Below are positions 1 to 9,106 of a stretch of DNA of 64,000 nt, piece after piece. This DNA is from PALSA-555 sp963821325 (GTDB lineage: Bacteria; Actinomycetota; Acidimicrobiia; IMCC26256; PALSA-555): assembly GCA_963821325.1 (NCBI GenBank), contig CAWGDC010000001.1, positions 979,848 through 1,043,847 of the forward strand, given 5' to 3'. The notes beneath the pieces were generated by a model. That model did not search any database. It worked only from the letters and a program-made list of their open reading frames with translations, and was not told the origin of the DNA. The position numbers and the translations under genes were made by a program. Within the stretch, counting starts at the first letter, position 1. Every line of letters begins with the position of its first letter.

Positions 1-537
1 ATCGGGTGGCGTTCGACCCGAAGGACTGGGTCGACGAGCTGCGCCGCATCCTCGCCCCCCACGGCACGCTGTTCGCCTTCACCTCCTACAACCTGCTGGG
101 CCGCTGGCACGAGGTGTTCGACCCGGCGTTCGACACGTTCCAGCTCCTGCGTCTGGCACAAGACGAACCCGCCGCCCAAGCTGCGCAAGGCCGGGTTCCT
201 CAACTCCTGCGAGCTGGTGGTCTGCTGCTGGGACCGGGGCCACCGCTGGAACTTCGGGCGCCAGCGGGACATGCACAACTTCATCGAGGCCCCGATCTGC
301 TCGGGCCGGGAGCGGGTCCGGGACCCCAAGCATCCCGCCCAGAAGCCGTTGGCCGTGCTGCGGCGCCTCGTCGAGCTGGCCAGCGGCCCCGGGGACCTGG
401 TCGTGGACCCCTTCATGGGGGTCGGCTCCACCGGCGTGGCCGCCGTGGAGCTGGGCCGCCGGTTCCTCGGGTTCGAGCTGGACCCGGCCTACACGGCGGC
501 CGCGGAGGCTCGTCTCTGGGCCACGGCCGGCCGATAG
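1..537 (+). CDS. DNA N6-adenine/N4-cytosine methyltransferase, C-terminal part, frameshifted
   Basis: This is the C-terminal part of a SAM-dependent DNA methyltransferase; the N-terminus lies outside the window. The last 50 residues carry the SAM-binding motif I (DPFMGVGSTGVA, then GFELD) near the C-terminus, preceded by HPAQKP. That order (catalytic motif first, SAM motif last) is the beta-class arrangement, and the catalytic DPPY-type motif must lie upstream of position 1. The reading frame changes near 150: restoring one base gives the family-typical VWHKTNPPPK. It could belong to a restriction system or be a solitary methylase; no partner is visible. The family call is secure, the specificity unknown. 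Confidence 0.8.
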   Translation: MGWRSTRRTGSTSCAASSPPTARCSPSPPTTCWAAGTRCSTRRSTRSSSCVWHKTNPPPKLRKAGFLNSCELVVCCWDRGHRWNFGRQRDMHNFIEAPICSGRERVRDPKHPAQKPLAVLRRLVELASGPGDLVVDPFMGVGSTGVAAVELGRRFLGFELDPAYTAAAEARLWATAGR

Positions 538-613
538 ATGTGTCAAGCGTCACATGGGAACGCTGAAGGCATCCACGGGCGTTGTTGGTGTCGTAGCACC
601 TAGGGAGGTGCCC

Positions 614-1564
614 ATGGCCACGCGGAACCGCAAGGCGACAGCAGAGCAGCAAGACGCGGTCGGCGCCTACCTCGAGGCGATCGGCCGCCACGACCTCTTG
701 ACCAAGGAGGATGAGGCGCGCCTCGGCCGCCTCGTCATGGACGGTCTCACCGCGCTCGAGCGCATCGATTCGAGCGAGCGGATCTCCCCGAAGCAGCGGC
801 GCCGCCTCAACGAGGCGATCGCCGAAGGGCAGCGGGCCCGCGACCAGTTCGTCGTCGCCAACCTGCGCCTCGTCGTGTCCATCGCCCGCCGCTACCAGAG
901 CACCGGCCTGCCGCTCGGCGACCTCATCCAGCTCGGCAACCTCGGCCTCATGCACGCCGTCGAGAAGTTCGACTTCCGCAAGGGCTTCAAGTTCTCGACC
1001 TACGCGACCTGGTGGATCCGCCAGGCGATCACCCGCGGCTACGCCGACACCGCCCGCCAGATCCGCCTCCCGGCCCACGCGGAGGACACGTTCCGGCTCG
1101 TCGCCCGCGTCTCGGACGACCTCGAAGCCCGGCTCGGCCGCAGCCCGACCGACGACGAGATCGCCACCGCGAGCGGCGTCGACGCCGACCGGGTGCGCGA
1201 GGTGCGCCGGTTCCCGACCCGGATGGCGAGCGTCGACGCCCCGATCGGTGACGGCGACAGCGACGACCTCCTCCTCGGCGACACCATCGCCGACGACGAC
1301 ACGTCCTTCGCCGACGACATCGCGAACCGGGACGCCCGGGTGCATGTCGTCAAGACGATGCTCGGTGTCCTCGACGACCGCGAGCGGCGCATCGTGGAGC
1401 TCCGCTACGGCCTCGACGGTGGCGGCCCACGCGATCTCGCCGAGGTCGGCAAGGAGATCGGTGTGACCCGGGAGCGGGTCCGCCAGATCGAGGCACGCGT
1501 GCTCTCGAAGCTGCGTCACCCGTCGATGGCCGGGGTCGACGCCGGTGAGGCGCTCGCCAGCTGA
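614..1564 (+). CDS. RNA polymerase sigma-70 family factor (group 2-like)
   Basis: This 316-residue sigma factor would direct RNA polymerase to a promoter subset. Region 1.2 covers about residues 14-42, and region 2 about 79-158, with the core-binding and -10 recognition helices (FSTYATWWIRQAI near 127-139). Region 3 is about 165-240 and the region 4 helix-turn-helix about 247-303, ending in VTRERVRQIEARVL. There is no long N-terminal acidic region, so it resembles an alternative RpoD-like factor more than the primary sigma. The ATG at 614 was chosen because GGGAGGTG lies six to nine bases before it; an earlier in-frame ATG at 554 has no ribosome site. Confidence 0.93.
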   Translation: MATRNRKATAEQQDAVGAYLEAIGRHDLLTKEDEARLGRLVMDGLTALERIDSSERISPKQRRRLNEAIAEGQRARDQFVVANLRLVVSIARRYQSTGLPLGDLIQLGNLGLMHAVEKFDFRKGFKFSTYATWWIRQAITRGYADTARQIRLPAHAEDTFRLVARVSDDLEARLGRSPTDDEIATASGVDADRVREVRRFPTRMASVDAPIGDGDSDDLLLGDTIADDDTSFADDIANRDARVHVVKTMLGVLDDRERRIVELRYGLDGGGPRDLAEVGKEIGVTRERVRQIEARVLSKLRHPSMAGVDAGEALAS

Positions 1565-1579
1565 TCCGCCGCCGCGGGC

Positions 1580-2023
1580 TCAGCTGACGGTGCAGTAGAC
1601 GTGCACGTTCGCGGGGATCGACGCGTCGTTGCAGTTCTGCGCCCGGTCCACGACAACCCACTGTCCGCCCTCGTCCTTCAGGAGCGCCGCGACTGAGACG
1701 CCGTGCGTGGTGTAGTTCGCGCCGGCCCAGCCACCGCCGCACTGGAAGTCATCGACCGAGGACACCTGCGCACCGCTGTTCGCGATCCCCTGGCCGACGG
1801 CCGCCGACGTGCACGCCGCCGGCTGCGACGGAGGAGACGTCGTGGCCGAACCCGTCGTCGTCGCTGTCACCGGCGTCGTGGTCGTCGTGACGGCCCGGTG
1901 CGCCGAGACCGCGGGCGCGCGGTCGGAGTCGAGCAGGGACGCGACGAGGACGCCGACGCCGACCCCCACGACGAACATCGCGCCCACGAGAATCGCCTGG
2001 TGCCGCCGACCGGTCAGCGCCAA
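1580..2023 (-). CDS. Hypothetical membrane-anchored secreted protein
   Basis: The 147-residue protein is unrecognised. Residues 10-31 form one hydrophobic helix, probably an uncleaved signal anchor. A Thr/Ser/Pro-rich linker follows (about 45-68), then a compact domain of about 75 residues with four cysteines (CTS, FQCGG, QNCND, VYCTV) that could form two disulfides outside the cell. The apparent start is TTG at 2023; an ATG at about 1978 lies inside the hydrophobic stretch and would spoil the anchor. It lies tail-to-tail with the sigma factor. No function is claimed. Confidence 0.65.
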   Translation of the reverse strand: MALTGRRHQAILVGAMFVVGVGVGVLVASLLDSDRAPAVSAHRAVTTTTTPVTATTTGSATTSPPSQPAACTSAAVGQGIANSGAQVSSVDDFQCGGGWAGANYTTHGVSVAALLKDEGGQWVVVDRAQNCNDASIPANVHVYCTVS

Positions 2024-2073
2024 TCCCCCGGCCCCTCGTCGCCCGTCGAGGCGCTCGCCGGCTCGACCCCGGG

Positions 2074-3516
2074 TCAGGCCGGCAGGATGATCGTCTGGTA
2101 CTCGGTGTAGGGCCCGATGCCCTCGGGGCCGAGCTCCCGTCCGATCCCGGACTGCTTGAACCCGCCGAACGGCGCGTTGAAGTCCAGGATCATCGACGAG
2201 TTCACGGCCACGACACCGGTGCGCACCTGGGCGGCGACCGCCGCGCCGTGCTCTGGGTCCGCGGTCCAGACCGAGCCGCAGAGCCCGTAGTCGGAGTCGT
2301 TGGCGATCGCGACCGCGTCCTGCTCGTCCTCATAGGGGATCACCGAGAGCACCGGGCCGAAGATCTCCTCCTGGGCGATCTTCATGTCGTTGCGCACGTC
2401 GGCGAACACGGTCGGCTCGATGTACCAGCCGGTCGGAAGCGACGCCGGGCGTCCGCCGCCGACGACGGCCCGCGCCCCGGCGGCCTTCCCCGCCTCGAGG
2501 AAGCCCTCGACGCGGGTGCGCTGCCGCTCGGCGACGAGCGGCCCGACATGGACGCTCTCGTCGAGCGGATCCCCGACCTTCAGGGCGCCGACCGCGGTGC
2601 CGAGCGCCTCGACGACGTCGGCGTAGCGGCGCTTCGACACCAGGACGCGGCTCTGCGCGCCGCAGACCTGCCCGTTGTTCATGAAACCCGACATGACCAG
2701 GTTCCCGAGCGTGGCCTCGTCGAGGTTGGCGTCGTCGAGCACGATCGCCGCGGACTTGCCGCCCAGCTCGAGCGTGACGCGCTTGAGCATCCCGCCGCAC
2801 ACCTCGCCGATGTGCTTGCCGACCGCGGTCGAGCCGGTGAACGACACCTTGTCGATGCCCGGGTGGCGGACGAGGTGCTCGCCGGTCTCGCGTCCCGCGG
2901 CGACGATGTTCACCACGCCGGGCGGGAGGTCGGCCTCTGCGACCGCCTCGGCGAGGAGGTAGCCGTCGAGGGGGGTCTCCGGGGCGGGCTTCAACACGAT
3001 CGGGCAGCCGGCCGCCATCGCCGGACCGAGCTTCAGCGCGCAGATGAACAGCGGCACGTTCCACGGGATGATCCCGGCGGCGACGCCGACCGGCGCGCGC
3101 CGCACGATCACCGGCGAGCCGAGCGCCCCGGTGCGGTGGTCCTCCCACGGGTACCCGGAGGCGAGGCCGGCGTAGGTGTCGAGGACCATCGTCGCCGAGA
3201 ACACCTGGCCCATCAGCGACCACGACTTCGGGGAGCCGTTCTGCGACGAGATGACGTCGGCCAGGTCCTGGGCGCGGGACTGCAGCGCGCCGGAGAGCCG
3301 CTTGATGCCCTCGGCCCGCTCGGCCGGGGTCATGCGCGGCCACGGGCCGTCGTCGAAGGCCTTCCGGGCCGCGGTCACGGCCCGGTCCATGTCGGCGGGC
3401 GACGCGTCGGGCACGCGCCCGATGACCGACTCGGTGTGGGGGGAGATGACCTCGATCGAGCCCGTGCCGTGGGGCTCGACCCACTCGCCACCGATGTAGA
3501 GCTTGTCGTAGTCCAC
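2074..3516 (-). CDS. NAD(P)-dependent aldehyde dehydrogenase
   Basis: The 480-residue enzyme oxidises an aldehyde to the acid with NAD(P). All landmarks are present: PWNVP with Asn153, the cofactor lysine in LKPAPE (Lys176), the general-base glutamate in LELGGKS (Glu250) and the nucleophile in NNGQVCGAQ (Cys285). Length and spacing match the superfamily. The start is GTG at 3516, preceded by GGAGGAGG. It is divergent from the CoA-transferase pair that starts 110 bases away. The substrate cannot be read from sequence; the neighbourhood suggests acyl or aldehyde catabolism. Confidence 0.92.
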   Translation of the reverse strand: MDYDKLYIGGEWVEPHGTGSIEVISPHTESVIGRVPDASPADMDRAVTAARKAFDDGPWPRMTPAERAEGIKRLSGALQSRAQDLADVISSQNGSPKSWSLMGQVFSATMVLDTYAGLASGYPWEDHRTGALGSPVIVRRAPVGVAAGIIPWNVPLFICALKLGPAMAAGCPIVLKPAPETPLDGYLLAEAVAEADLPPGVVNIVAAGRETGEHLVRHPGIDKVSFTGSTAVGKHIGEVCGGMLKRVTLELGGKSAAIVLDDANLDEATLGNLVMSGFMNNGQVCGAQSRVLVSKRRYADVVEALGTAVGALKVGDPLDESVHVGPLVAERQRTRVEGFLEAGKAAGARAVVGGGRPASLPTGWYIEPTVFADVRNDMKIAQEEIFGPVLSVIPYEDEQDAVAIANDSDYGLCGSVWTADPEHGAAVAAQVRTGVVAVNSSMILDFNAPFGGFKQSGIGRELGPEGIGPYTEYQTIILPA

Positions 3517-3626
3517 GTCGCCTCCTCCGGTTGGGCGGGCACGACGCTACTGCGTCCCGGGCCGGTCGGTTCCGGCCGGCCCCGCCACCCCTGACGGGTG
3601 TCGGGCGTCCGTGGAAGGATGCCGCC

Positions 3627-4811
3627 GTGCCCGGCGCGCTCGACGGTGTCCGCATTCTCGACCTGACCTGGGGCGCGGCGGGCGCGCTCGGGGTGCTGCT
3701 GCTCGCCGAGCAGGGCGGCGACACGATCAAGGTCGAACCGCCTGGCGGCGACCCGTTCCGCGGCTACGACGGCTACCGGGTGTGGACCCGGTCGCGTCGC
3801 GCCGTGCAGGTCGACCTGCGAGGCGACGCCGGGCGGGAGGCGCTGCACCGCCTCGTCGCGACCGCGGACGTCCTCGTGGAGTCGTTCCGTCCCGGCGTGA
3901 TGGACCGCCTCGGGGTGGGCTACGACGCGTGCGCGGCGACGAACCCGCGGCTGGTCTACTGCTCAGTGCCCGCGTACCCGCCGGGGCACCGGCGGGCGGG
4001 ACGGCCGGGCTACGACGCGTTGGTGCAGGCGGCGTCGGGTCAGCAGTGGGAGCAGCCGGGCTGGCGGCCGGGGCCGATCTTCCTCGCCATGCCGATGCCG
4101 AGCATGGGCACCATCTATCTGGTCGCCAGCGGCGTGCTCGCGGCGCTGCTGGCCCGGGAGCGCACCGGCCGGGGCCAGCACGTGACGACGAGCCTGCTGC
4201 AGGGCGTGTTCCTGTACACGACCCAGATCTGGCAGCACATCGAGCGGGGCACCGCCGCGCTGTACGGGCTCATGGCGAAGAGCCACCCGCCGGGTGTGCA
4301 CCAGCCGATGATCTTCGAGTGCGCCGACCGGGAGTTCCTCCACATCTCGGTGATGAGCGGCAAGACGCCGACGAAGACGCTCGACGAGATCCTCGGCGTC
4401 GAGCCGCTCCCACCCGAGCGGGTTGCCGGGCTGCTGCCGTTGCAGGCCCAGAACCTCATGAACGAGGCACGCCAGGACGCGTTCAAGACCCGGCGGCGCG
4501 ACGAGCTGCTCACCGAGCTGATCGCGAACAACCACATCGCCGAGGCCGTGGTCGCCCCGGAGGACCAGTTCGCGCATCCCCAGCTGGTCGCCAACGACAT
4601 GGTCGCCGCCGTCGAGGACCGCGACCTGGGCGCGACCACCCAGGTCGGTGTGCCCATCCACCTGCTCGGGACACCCGGCGCGATCACCGGACCCCAGCCG
4701 GCGGTCGGCGCGGACGACGTCGCGGTGTGGGGCGAGCTCGGCTACGGGCCCGACGACGTGGCCGGCATCACGGGCGCGGCGACACCCGCCGGTGTCGGGG
4801 GCGGGGCCTGA
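3627..4811 (+). CDS. Family III (CaiB/BaiF) CoA-transferase
   Basis: This approximately 394-residue enzyme moves CoA between carboxylic acids. It begins with the family opening (LDGVRILDLTWG, then LLAEQGGDTIKVEPPGGDPFR) and keeps the central YDALVQAASG segment, where other members carry G(Y/L)D before the active region. The GTG at 3627 is preferred: AAGGAT lies exactly six bases upstream, as in several leaderless genes here, and homology begins there. Its stop overlaps the next start as TGATG, so the two CoA-transferases are translationally coupled and may form a heteromer or act in one pathway. Confidence 0.88.
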   Translation: MPGALDGVRILDLTWGAAGALGVLLLAEQGGDTIKVEPPGGDPFRGYDGYRVWTRSRRAVQVDLRGDAGREALHRLVATADVLVESFRPGVMDRLGVGYDACAATNPRLVYCSVPAYPPGHRRAGRPGYDALVQAASGQQWEQPGWRPGPIFLAMPMPSMGTIYLVASGVLAALLARERTGRGQHVTTSLLQGVFLYTTQIWQHIERGTAALYGLMAKSHPPGVHQPMIFECADREFLHISVMSGKTPTKTLDEILGVEPLPPERVAGLLPLQAQNLMNEARQDAFKTRRRDELLTELIANNHIAEAVVAPEDQFAHPQLVANDMVAAVEDRDLGATTQVGVPIHLLGTPGAITGPQPAVGADDVAVWGELGYGPDDVAGITGAATPAGVGGGA

Positions 4812-5980
4812 TGCCGGCGCTGTCGGGCCTGCGCCTCATCGACTTCGGGCAGTACCTCGCCGGCCCGTTCGGGCCGATGATCCTCGCCGACCTCGGGATG
4901 GACGTGATCAAGGTCGAGCCGGTCGCGGGCGACGGGATGCGCATGGCCGGCACCCCGTTCTTCGGCTGCCAGCGGGGCAAGCGCGACCTCGGCCTCAACC
5001 TCAAGGACCCGGCCGGCCTGGAGCTGGCGTTGCGGCTCGTGGCGACCGCCGACGCGGTGCACCACAACATGACGAAGGGGACGGCCTCGCGGCTGGGGCT
5101 CGACTACGAGGCCTGCCGCGCCGTCAAGCCCGACATCGTCTACTGCAACACGTACGCGTACGGGCTGCACGGGCCGCTCAGCGAGTTCGGTGGCCTCGAC
5201 CCGCTGTACCAGGCCTCGGCGGGTCTGGAGTACGAGGCCGGCGCGGTGCCGCACGGCCACGACCCCCTCTACTACCGGTTCGGGATGGTGGACACCTCCA
5301 ACGCCATGCTGTCCGTGGTCGGGGTGCTCGCGGCACTGTTCCACCGGGCCCGCACCGGCGAAGGCCAGGAGCTGTGGACGTCGCTCCTCGACGGCGGCGC
5401 GGTGTTCAGCTCGGACGTGATGCTGCGCGCCGACGGGACACCGACGGTCCGGCCGAAGCTCGACGCGGCGCAGCACGGCTTCGACCCTGCCTATCGCCTC
5501 TATGAGACCGACGACGGCTGGATCCAGGTCGCGGCCATCGGCCACGGCCAGTGGGCCGCGCTGTGCGCCGCCGCCGGCGTGGCCGACCCGGACAACCGAG
5601 CCGACGCCGAGGCCGCCCTCGAATCCGCGTTCCGCACCAAGACGGCGGTGATGTGGTCGCACACCCTCGACGACGCGGGCGTCCCCAACGAGGTGGCGCT
5701 CGACGTGGACGGCGGCCAGTCGGCGCTGTACGACGCCGACGCCGAACGGCTCGGCCTCGTCACCGAGTACGAGCACGCGACCCTCGGCCGGCTCCGCCAG
5801 TTCGGCGAGACGGTCCACTTCTCGGACACGCCGGGACGGATCGTCGGGCCACCACCACACGTCGGGGAGCACTCCCGCGAGATCCTCGAGGAGCTCGGCG
5901 TCAGCCCCACCGAGATCGACGACCTCAAGCGCGCCGGGATCGTGACCTGGCCCGACGACGACTACGCCTGGGGCTGGTAG
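4811..5980 (+). CDS. Family III (CaiB/BaiF) CoA-transferase, second of a coupled pair
   Basis: This 389-residue protein has the family opening (LSGLRLIDFGQYLAGPFGPM), the DVIKVEPVAGDGMR segment and FGGLDPLYQASAGLE in the core. Family enzymes use an aspartate at the end of a short G-x-D motif to form a glutamyl/aspartyl-CoA adduct; GGLD (about residue 141) fits that position. The ATG overlaps the upstream stop by one base, so expression depends on the preceding gene. The two copies are only distantly alike, which argues for different substrates or subunits rather than a recent duplication. Confidence 0.88.
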   Translation: MPALSGLRLIDFGQYLAGPFGPMILADLGMDVIKVEPVAGDGMRMAGTPFFGCQRGKRDLGLNLKDPAGLELALRLVATADAVHHNMTKGTASRLGLDYEACRAVKPDIVYCNTYAYGLHGPLSEFGGLDPLYQASAGLEYEAGAVPHGHDPLYYRFGMVDTSNAMLSVVGVLAALFHRARTGEGQELWTSLLDGGAVFSSDVMLRADGTPTVRPKLDAAQHGFDPAYRLYETDDGWIQVAAIGHGQWAALCAAAGVADPDNRADAEAALESAFRTKTAVMWSHTLDDAGVPNEVALDVDGGQSALYDADAERLGLVTEYEHATLGRLRQFGETVHFSDTPGRIVGPPPHVGEHSREILEELGVSPTEIDDLKRAGIVTWPDDDYAWGW

Positions 5981-6002
5981 GCACCTCCCGCGTCGCGCCG
6001 GG

Positions 6003-6434
6003 CTACCCGGGCGCGTGCACCCGCAGCAGCACTGTCCCGCCCACGGGGACCTCGGCGCCGGGCCGCGGCGTCTGGCCGGTCACGAGCCCGGCCTTCGACG
6101 CATCCGACGGGTCGAGCTCGACCCGGAGTCCGAGGCACACGACGTGGTCCACGGCGTCCTCCAGGTCGAGACCCACGACGGCCGGGACGGCGAGGTACGG
6201 GGTCGTCGACGTCGGACCGGGGCAGAGCACCGCGAAGCTGGGCGCGGTCCCCGTGGTCCGTGACGGGCCCAGCCGGGACAGCGGGACCTCGGGCGAGAGG
6301 CTCGTCGACGGCGCGCCCGTCGACGACCGCGTGCTCGTGACCAGACGGCCGCCGCTGCACGCGGTGCCGAGCACCCCGAGGAGCCCGAGCGCCACCGCGC
6401 GACCGCTCCGGGACAGGATCGTCGACAACCTCAC
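6003..6434 (-). CDS. PASTA-domain lipoprotein
   Basis: The 143-residue precursor starts with a signal peptide (about residues 1-25) ending in the lipobox LGTAC, so the mature protein should be lipid-anchored outside the membrane. After a Ser/Thr-rich linker, residues 80-140 resemble one PASTA domain: VPAVVGLDLEDAVDHV, then SDASKAGLVTGQTPRPGAEVP, then a final VLLRV strand. PASTA domains bind peptidoglycan or muropeptides. The GTG start overlaps the stop of the upstream CoA-transferase by four bases (GTGA), an odd operon partner for a cell-wall lipoprotein. Confidence 0.75.
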   Translation of the reverse strand: MRLSTILSRSGRAVALGLLGVLGTACSGGRLVTSTRSSTGAPSTSLSPEVPLSRLGPSRTTGTAPSFAVLCPGPTSTTPYLAVPAVVGLDLEDAVDHVVCLGLRVELDPSDASKAGLVTGQTPRPGAEVPVGGTVLLRVHAPG

Positions 6435-7535
6435 CCCTCCGGCCGGCGGGAAAACCCCTCGTCTTGATGCTCGCCGAGTCGCGGCGCGCGACCGGGGGCA
6501 CGCGCGGCGCGGTGCCCGAAGCGCACCGGGTACCCCATGGCCGGGTAGCCCTCGGGGGTGGTGTGCCCGACCAGGTCGCGCGCGACGAACTGCGGGTGGT
6601 GCAGCATCTCGTCACGGGTGAGCGCCGGCGCCACCGGCGCGTCCGGGCCGAGGACCGCGAGCAGCTCGTCGCGGGGGCGGGCGGCGATCGCGGCCGTGAG
6701 CCGCGGCGTGATCTCGTCGGCGCGCGCCCGGCGGGCCGTCAGATCGAGGTCGCGCAGGTCGTCGAGGCCGAGCCGCGTCGCACACCCGCGCCCAGAAGTG
6801 CTGCTCGCTGATCACCCCGAGCGTGATCCAGGACCCGTCGGCGGTGCGGAAGGAGCCGTAGCTCGCGAGCCGGCCCAACGGCTCGCCGCTGCCGGCGAGC
6901 GCGAGGCGACCGATCGGACCGGTCCAGGTGGCGAGCACGTCGGCCATCGCGACGTCGACGTGCTCGCCGTCGCCCGTGCGGGACCGTCCGACGAGCGCGG
7001 CGCAGACGCCCATCGCGGCGGCGAGACCGCCGGCGAGGTCGGCGATCGGCACCCGGCCCTCGACCGGGTCGCCACCGTCGGGGGTGAGCACCGCGGCGTA
7101 CGCCTGGTAGTTCAGGTCGTGGCCGGGCACCGGGGCGAGCGGCCCGGTCTGCCCGTAGCCCGACACCGAGCAGTACACGAGCGTGGGATGGAACGCACGC
7201 AGCTCCGCCTCACCCATGCCGAGGCGCGCCGCGACCCCAGGCCGGAACCCCTCGACCACCGCGTCCGTGTCGCGTACGAGCGCATGCGCCCGGGCACGGT
7301 CGTCAGCGTCGTGCAGGTTGAGCGCGACGCTGCGCTTGTTCGCGTTCAACGTCGCGAACAGCTCGGGGAAGGCCCGCATCGGGTCGCCACCCGGCGGCTC
7401 GACCTTCACCACGTCGGCGCCGAGGTCGGCGAGCAGCTGCGTGGCGTAGGGCCCGGGACGCCAGATGCTCAGGTCCAGCACCCGCACACCGCTCAAGAGC
7501 CCGTCCGTCGCGCCGGGCCGGTCGGGGGCGCCCAC
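6431..7535 (-). CDS. Family III CoA-transferase (third), frameshifted
   Basis: This is a third CaiB/BaiF-type CoA-transferase. It opens with LLSGVRVLDLSIWRPGPYAT and LGADVVKVEPPGGDPMR, and carries GHDLNYQAYAAVL in the core (catalytic Asp in G-H-D). The frame breaks near 6,778: the N-terminal frame stops being family-like after ARVCDA, and another frame resumes with RLGLDDLRDLDL and ends GRAPRLGEHQDEGF, a typical family C-terminus. A single sequencing indel is the likely cause. GTG at 7535 is chosen because homology begins there; TAGGAT lies eight bases upstream. It faces away from the hydroxyacid dehydrogenase. Confidence 0.82.
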
Positions 7536-7623
7536 GGATCGGGATCCTACGGGCTCACCCGTGCAACGATTCGCCGTCCTCGCCGCGAACGAGGACGCGC
7601 TCCCCACGCGAGAGTGAGGCGCC

Positions 7624-8703
7624 ATGACCGAGGACCGCCCCGCGCGCAACGAGCCCGTCGTCGTGGGCGTCTTCTACCCGCCGGCGTGGTACGGCGACCG
7701 CGACGGGTTCACCGACGCGGTCGCGGCGCTCACGGCGATCGACCCGCGGGTCGCGGTGATCGTCGAGACGTACGCCGAGCCGCACGAGCTGCGCAGCGCC
7801 CGCGGCAAGCCCGACGCCGACCAGCACCGCGGCGCGGCGCCGCCGCTCACCGACGCGCAGCGCGCCGCGTTCGCGCGCGTCCACGTCGCGCTGGCCATCG
7901 ATCTGCCCTTCGACGTGGCCCGCGTCGCCCCGAACCTGGCGTGGGTCCAAGCCGTCGGCGCGGGCACGGGCCAGCTCCAGTCGGCGGGCCTCGCCGAGCA
8001 CGGCATCCGTCTCACGACGGCCGCGGGCGCGAACGCGGTGGCGATCGCCGAGTTCGCCCTCGCACGGCTCCTCGAGGTGTGGAAGCGCTTCCGTGAGATC
8101 GAGCACGCCCAGACCGAGCACCGCTGGGAGCCGCTCTACGGTCAGCAGCTCGCCGGCGCGACGCTCGGGCTGCTCGGACTCGGCGCGATCAACTCGGCCG
8201 TCGCCGCCCGGGCCCAGGCGTTCGGGCTGCGCGTCCTGGCGACGCGACGCTCGGCGACGCCCGGCGCGACCGCGCCTTACGTGGACGAGCTGTACCCGCC
8301 GGGCGAGCTGCACGCCATGCTCGCCCGCTGCGACGCGGTCATCGCCGCCGTGCCCGAGACGGCCGAGACGACCGGCCTGTTCGACGCGGCGGCGTTCGCG
8401 GCGATGCGGCCCGGGTCGTTCTTCTGCAACGTCGGCCGCGGCTCCCTCGTGGACGAGGCGGCGCTCATCGACGCGCTGCGGACGGGGCATCTCCGCGCCG
8501 CGGGGCTCGACGTCGCCAGCGTCGAGCCGCTTCCGGCCGACCATCCCCTCTGGGACACGCCGAACCTGTATCTCTCACCGCACTCGGCGGCGGCGCCCGC
8601 CGCGCTGTTCCAGAACCTCCACGAGCTGTTCGAGGACAACCTCGCCCGATACCTCGCGGGCGACCCGCTGCGCAACGAGGTCGACATGCGGCGCGGGTAC
8701 TGA
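7624..8703 (+). CDS. D-isomer specific 2-hydroxyacid dehydrogenase family protein
   Basis: The 359-residue oxidoreductase would reduce a 2-oxoacid or oxidise a D-2-hydroxyacid with NAD(P)H. The nucleotide fold starts at about residue 180 with LLGLGAINSAVA, where the usual final Gly of GxGxxG is replaced. The catalytic triad is present as the Arg of NVGRGSLVDE, the Glu of VASVEPLP and the His of YLSPHSAA. The N-terminal substrate domain (1-110) is unusual and contains an acidic, Arg-rich loop. Start ATG 7624 follows GAGTGAGG. It is transcribed divergently from the third CoA-transferase. Confidence 0.87.
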   Translation: MTEDRPARNEPVVVGVFYPPAWYGDRDGFTDAVAALTAIDPRVAVIVETYAEPHELRSARGKPDADQHRGAAPPLTDAQRAAFARVHVALAIDLPFDVARVAPNLAWVQAVGAGTGQLQSAGLAEHGIRLTTAAGANAVAIAEFALARLLEVWKRFREIEHAQTEHRWEPLYGQQLAGATLGLLGLGAINSAVAARAQAFGLRVLATRRSATPGATAPYVDELYPPGELHAMLARCDAVIAAVPETAETTGLFDAAAFAAMRPGSFFCNVGRGSLVDEAALIDALRTGHLRAAGLDVASVEPLPADHPLWDTPNLYLSPHSAAAPAALFQNLHELFEDNLARYLAGDPLRNEVDMRRGY

Positions 8704-8767
8704 CCGCCGCGCCGACGGTTCCGGGGACTACCGTCCGCGCGGTCCGCGACGAAGGTGAGGCGCTCGG

Positions 8768-9106
8768 GTGTTCGGCGGAGGGTGCGGCTGCCTACCGGAC
8801 ACGGTCGTCCGCTGGCTCGTCTGCACCGTGCTGGTGCTCGGGGGGGTCGCCATCGTCGTCGCCGGCCGCCGGCGGGCGTGGGGGGCCGCCCCGGACGCCA
8901 CCTCGCCGGGGCGGCACGCCGGGCCGCGCGCCACGGTCGCCGGTGTCGTCGTCGCGGCGCTCGGTGTCCTCGTCGGCGTCGGCGCGCCGGAGGCCGACCT
9001 CTCCCTGGCGTTCCTCGCCGTCGGGGTGGTGATCGCCAGCGTCGGGATCGCGCCCACCCGCCGCGGCCGGCGACCCAGCGGAACGACGACGGGGGGTGCG
9101 CGGTGA
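8768..9106 (+). CDS. Small integral membrane protein
   Basis: The 112-residue protein is not recognised. It has about three hydrophobic segments (near residues 13-33, 55-73 and 77-95) with an Arg-rich linker and a basic, hydrophilic tail. Two cysteines sit at the N-terminus (GGCGCLP). The GTG start is reasonable but without a strong ribosome site. Its stop overlaps the start of the dienelactone hydrolase gene (GTGA at 9103-9106), so the two are coupled. Confidence 0.55.
   Translation: MFGGGCGCLPDTVVRWLVCTVLVLGGVAIVVAGRRRAWGAAPDATSPGRHAGPRATVAGVVVAALGVLVGVGAPEADLSLAFLAVGVVIASVGIAPTRRGRRPSGTTTGGAR

Noticed and set aside
3611..5980. A 789-codon frame spanning both CoA-transferases
   Set aside because: Only its second half is the real enzyme. 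The first half is an out-of-frame reading of the first CoA-transferase, so this is not a fusion protein.
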